Source: Bifidobacterium breve
GTDB lineage: Bacteria; Actinomycetota; Acidimicrobiia; Acidimicrobiales; Ilumatobacteraceae
Assembly: GCA_945889575.1 (NCBI GenBank)
Contig: CAMDBY010000076.1
Location: forward strand, 1-7,998
DNA length: 7,998 nucleotides
Direction: 5' to 3'
Shown: piece by piece, positions 6,010-7,998 of the stretch
How positions within the stretch are numbered: position 1 is the first letter of the stretch
Layout: each line of letters opens with the position of its first letter
Made by a program: the position numbers and the translations under genes
The notes under the pieces: model-generated
What the model was told of the DNA's origin: nothing
Databases searched by the model: none
Seen by the model: only the letters and a program-made list of their open reading frames with translations

Positions 6010-7677
6010 ATGACTAGTAGCACTTCGCCATTACATGTTCGGTGGCTTGGATCAGTTCCATATACCGATGCATTAGCAATTCAAGATTCAATGTTTCGCC
6101 ACGGGACAGATAACCGTTTGTTGCTGCTTGAACACCCTCACGTTTTCACGTATGGCCCATCTGCTGACCTAGAGAAGAATTTGCGATGTGATCCTGCTGC
6201 AGTTGGTGCCGATTTTGTTGCTGTGAAGCGTGGGGGAGATATCACGTATCATGGTCCAGGTCAATTAGTTGGTTATCCCTTATTGACATTGCACGGAAAA
6301 AACGGCAACGACACACCGCCTGATTCTCCGGCATATGTGCATGCGGTCGAGCAAGTGGTCATTGATGCATTGCATGAAATTGGGCTCACGAGTGCAGATC
6401 GTTTTAATGGTTATCCCGGCGTATGGCTTGATGTTGATACAGCGACTCCTCGAAAAATTTGTGCAATCGGTGTTCGGGTTGGCCGCGGTCGCACGATGCA
6501 CGGGTTTGCCATCAACGTTCATACTGATCTTCATTTCATGACCCGCAACATTGTTCCGTGTGGCATTGCTGAATATCCCGTCACGTCAGTTGCTGCTGAA
6601 GGAATTGATATCACCATGAAAAAGATGGTTGATGTGGTGACTATGCATGCAGCAAAAGCATGGGGCAGCTCAGTAGCAGAGCGCCAAGACATTGCATGGA
6701 AGCACACACCAGAAGACTTGTCGGCATTTTCACGAGGTGAAGGCCCCGGAGCACCAGTGCGCATGCTGAGCAGGCTTGCACGCGCAGGAGTGGAAGATGC
6801 CATTGAGTTGTCGGAACGCAAGCCTGATTGGATTCGTCCGCGTGTTTCCCTTGGGCCTGAAGTTCTCGAAGTAAAAAAGACTTTGCGTGATCATTCTCTG
6901 GTGACGGTGTGCGAAGAAGCTGGTTGCCCCAACCTGTCTGAATGCTGGAGCGATGGAACTGCAACGTTTATGGTGCTTGGTGAGCGTTGCACACGTGCGT
7001 GTGGGTTTTGCCTCATTGACACCAGCAAGCCAAACGCACCAGATGCTGATGAGCCTGCACGAATTGCAGCTGCAGTTGCTGAGATGAAGTTGTCGTATGT
7101 GGTGCTGACCATGGTGGCACGTGATGACTTAGCAGACGAAGGCATGGGGCATATTGCGCAATGTGTTGCGGCTATAAAAAGTCTCGATTCATCAATTCAG
7201 GTAGAGACTCTTATCTCTGATGCGCGAGGAACCGTGTCGCTTGACATCATTTTGGATGCCGCACCAGATGTTCTGAATCACAACGTGGAAACGGTGCCTC
7301 GTTTACAACGCGCAGTGCGGCCATCGGCTGGGTATGCACGCAGTTTGTCTGTGTTGTCACGGGCTAAGGCTCACGGGCTCACTGTGAAGTCTGGTCTCAT
7401 CGTGGGAATGGGCGAAACCGACGACGAAGTGTTCGGAGTTCTTGCCGACCTTGCTGCAATCGGAGTCGACATTGTGACAATTGGCCAGTACCTTCGCCCA
7501 ACATCGCATCACTTGCCCGTGTCACGCTGGGTAGAACCTGAAGTGTTTGATTCGTACAAGCGCGTAGGGGAGTCGCTTGGTATAGGGCACGTGGAGTCAA
7601 GTCCACTTACTCGGTCGAGTTATCACGCAAAAGAGTCCGCTGCACATGCGGTACCTGTCAAGATTGGTTCCCGATGA
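6010..7677 (+). CDS. Fused octanoyltransferase-lipoyl synthase (LipB-LipA)
   Basis: One uninterrupted 555-residue frame carries two enzymes that are usually separate. Residues 1 to about 220 are LipB, which moves octanoate from acyl carrier protein to the lipoyl-domain lysine. They show RGGDITYHGPGQLVGYP (74-90), the catalytic lysine in RKICAIGVR (Lys149), TMHGFAIN and the catalytic cysteine in IVPCGIA (Cys184). Residues about 252-555 are LipA, the radical-SAM enzyme that inserts two sulfurs. They show the auxiliary 4Fe-4S motif CX4CX5C (Cys301, 306, 312), the radical-SAM motif CX3CX2C (Cys327, 331, 334), HNVETVPRLQRAVRP (424-438) and the C-terminal RSS (535-537) that ligates the auxiliary cluster. 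Both halves are about normal length, joined by roughly 30 residues without clear domain features. The ATG at 6010 is chosen; a GTG at 6004, six bases after GGAA (5994-5997), is a good alternative. The frame is open further upstream, but only antigenically meaningless overlap with E2 lies there. It follows E2 by 25 bases. A separately translated LipA from an internal start near 6757-6763 is possible. Confidence 0.93.
   Translation: MTSSTSPLHVRWLGSVPYTDALAIQDSMFRHGTDNRLLLLEHPHVFTYGPSADLEKNLRCDPAAVGADFVAVKRGGDITYHGPGQLVGYPLLTLHGKNGNDTPPDSPAYVHAVEQVVIDALHEIGLTSADRFNGYPGVWLDVDTATPRKICAIGVRVGRGRTMHGFAINVHTDLHFMTRNIVPCGIAEYPVTSVAAEGIDITMKKMVDVVTMHAAKAWGSSVAERQDIAWKHTPEDLSAFSRGEGPGAPVRMLSRLARAGVEDAIELSERKPDWIRPRVSLGPEVLEVKKTLRDHSLVTVCEEAGCPNLSECWSDGTATFMVLGERCTRACGFCLIDTSKPNAPDADEPARIAAAVAEMKLSYVVLTMVARDDLADEGMGHIAQCVAAIKSLDSSIQVETLISDARGTVSLDIILDAAPDVLNHNVETVPRLQRAVRPSAGYARSLSVLSRAKAHGLTVKSGLIVGMGETDDEVFGVLADLAAIGVDIVTIGQYLRPTSHHLPVSRWVEPEVFDSYKRVGESLGIGHVESSPLTRSSYHAKESAAHAVPVKIGSR
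6748..6765 (+). promoter_or_regulatory. Possible internal ribosome-binding site and start for a separate LipA
   Basis: GGAG (6748-6751) is followed in frame by a GTG at 6757 (five-base gap) and an ATG at 6763 (eleven-base gap). Translation from the ATG would begin MLSRLARAGVED and then run through ERKPDWIRPR into LipA, which reads like a natural LipA N-terminus. This may be the relic of the formerly separate lipA start or a working site that produces free LipA alongside the fusion. In a long coding frame a GGAG can also occur by chance. Confidence 0.35.
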
Positions 7678-7998
7678 GTTCTACAGTTTCTGAATCAACA
7701 CTTCTAAGTCGCCTTGATAGGGCTCGTGCTGAAATGGCACGCACTGGTGTTGACGCGCTGATTTTGTCACTCGGACATGACCTTCCGTATCTCACGGGCT
7801 ACCTAGCCATGCCGCTTGAACGACTCACCATGTTGGTGGTGCCACGTGAAGGCGATGCCTCTCTGATCATTCCGCGGTTAGAAGCTCCTCGCGTTACAGA
7901 AATGCCAAGCGTCTTTTCGATTGCTACCTGGAATGAAACTGATGACCCTGTTGCGTTGGCTCACAAGCTGCTTGGTTCGGCTCGCACCATTGCTGTTG
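7674..7998 (+). CDS. M24-family peptidase-like protein, N-terminal part (runs off the window)
   Basis: The ATG at 7674 overlaps the TGA of the fusion gene as ATGA, and the frame stays open for 108 codons to the window edge. The translation has the pattern of the creatinase/prolidase N-terminal domain: RLDRARAEMARTGVDALIL (residues 12-30), then HDLPYLTGYLA (34-44), LTMLVVPREGDASLIIP (51-67) and EAPRV. In this group the N-terminal domain precedes a pita-bread metallopeptidase domain of the Xaa-Pro aminopeptidase/prolidase type (M24B). The metal-binding residues would lie beyond the window, so peptidase activity cannot be judged and a non-peptidase relative is possible. No strong Shine-Dalgarno is visible, so expression probably depends on coupling to the upstream gene. 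No signal peptide is seen. Confidence 0.85.
   Translation, partial: MSSTVSESTLLSRLDRARAEMARTGVDALILSLGHDLPYLTGYLAMPLERLTMLVVPREGDASLIIPRLEAPRVTEMPSVFSIATWNETDDPVALAHKLLGSARTIAV

Overview
The window looks like chromosomal housekeeping DNA from an actinobacterium. The E2 and LipA domains read as actinobacterial, and the LipA half resembles my recollection of Acidimicrobiia (Ilumatobacter-like) sequences. Composition is mixed rather than strongly GC-rich. This placement is inference from family resemblance only. I see no mobile element, CRISPR array, tRNA or rRNA.

Left part (about 1-2655). The first 72 bases may carry the last codons of a rightward gene whose stop overlaps the stop of a leftward gene. 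A leftward three-gene operon follows, read from 2655 down to 69: a TIGR01777-family NAD-dependent epimerase-like protein, a FAD-dependent amine-oxidase/desaturase-like oxidoreductase and a small SRPBCC-fold protein. Both junctions are 4-base ATGA stop/start overlaps, so the three are probably translationally coupled. Their substrate is unknown.

Middle (2656-3208). A 65-base divergent spacer separates that operon from a rightward gene for a small membrane-anchored protein of unknown function. The 59-base spacer after it holds a notable inverted repeat (3159-3180) with a competing partner just upstream (3151-3155), immediately before the lipoate genes.

Right part (3209-7998). This is a tight rightward operon for 2-oxoacid dehydrogenase function and lipoylation: dihydrolipoyl dehydrogenase (E3), a dihydrolipoamide acyltransferase (E2) with one lipoyl domain, and one long reading frame that joins octanoyltransferase (LipB) to lipoyl synthase (LipA). 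It ends with the start of an M24-family peptidase-like gene (ATGA overlap) that runs off the window. The products form one chain: LipB puts octanoate on the E2 lipoyl lysine, LipA adds the two sulfurs, E2 uses the lipoyl arm for acyl transfer and E3 reoxidises it. The E1 component is not in the window.

The most notable item is the LipB-LipA fusion. All expected catalytic residues of both enzymes are present, and a possible internal ribosome-binding site and start lie at the domain junction.
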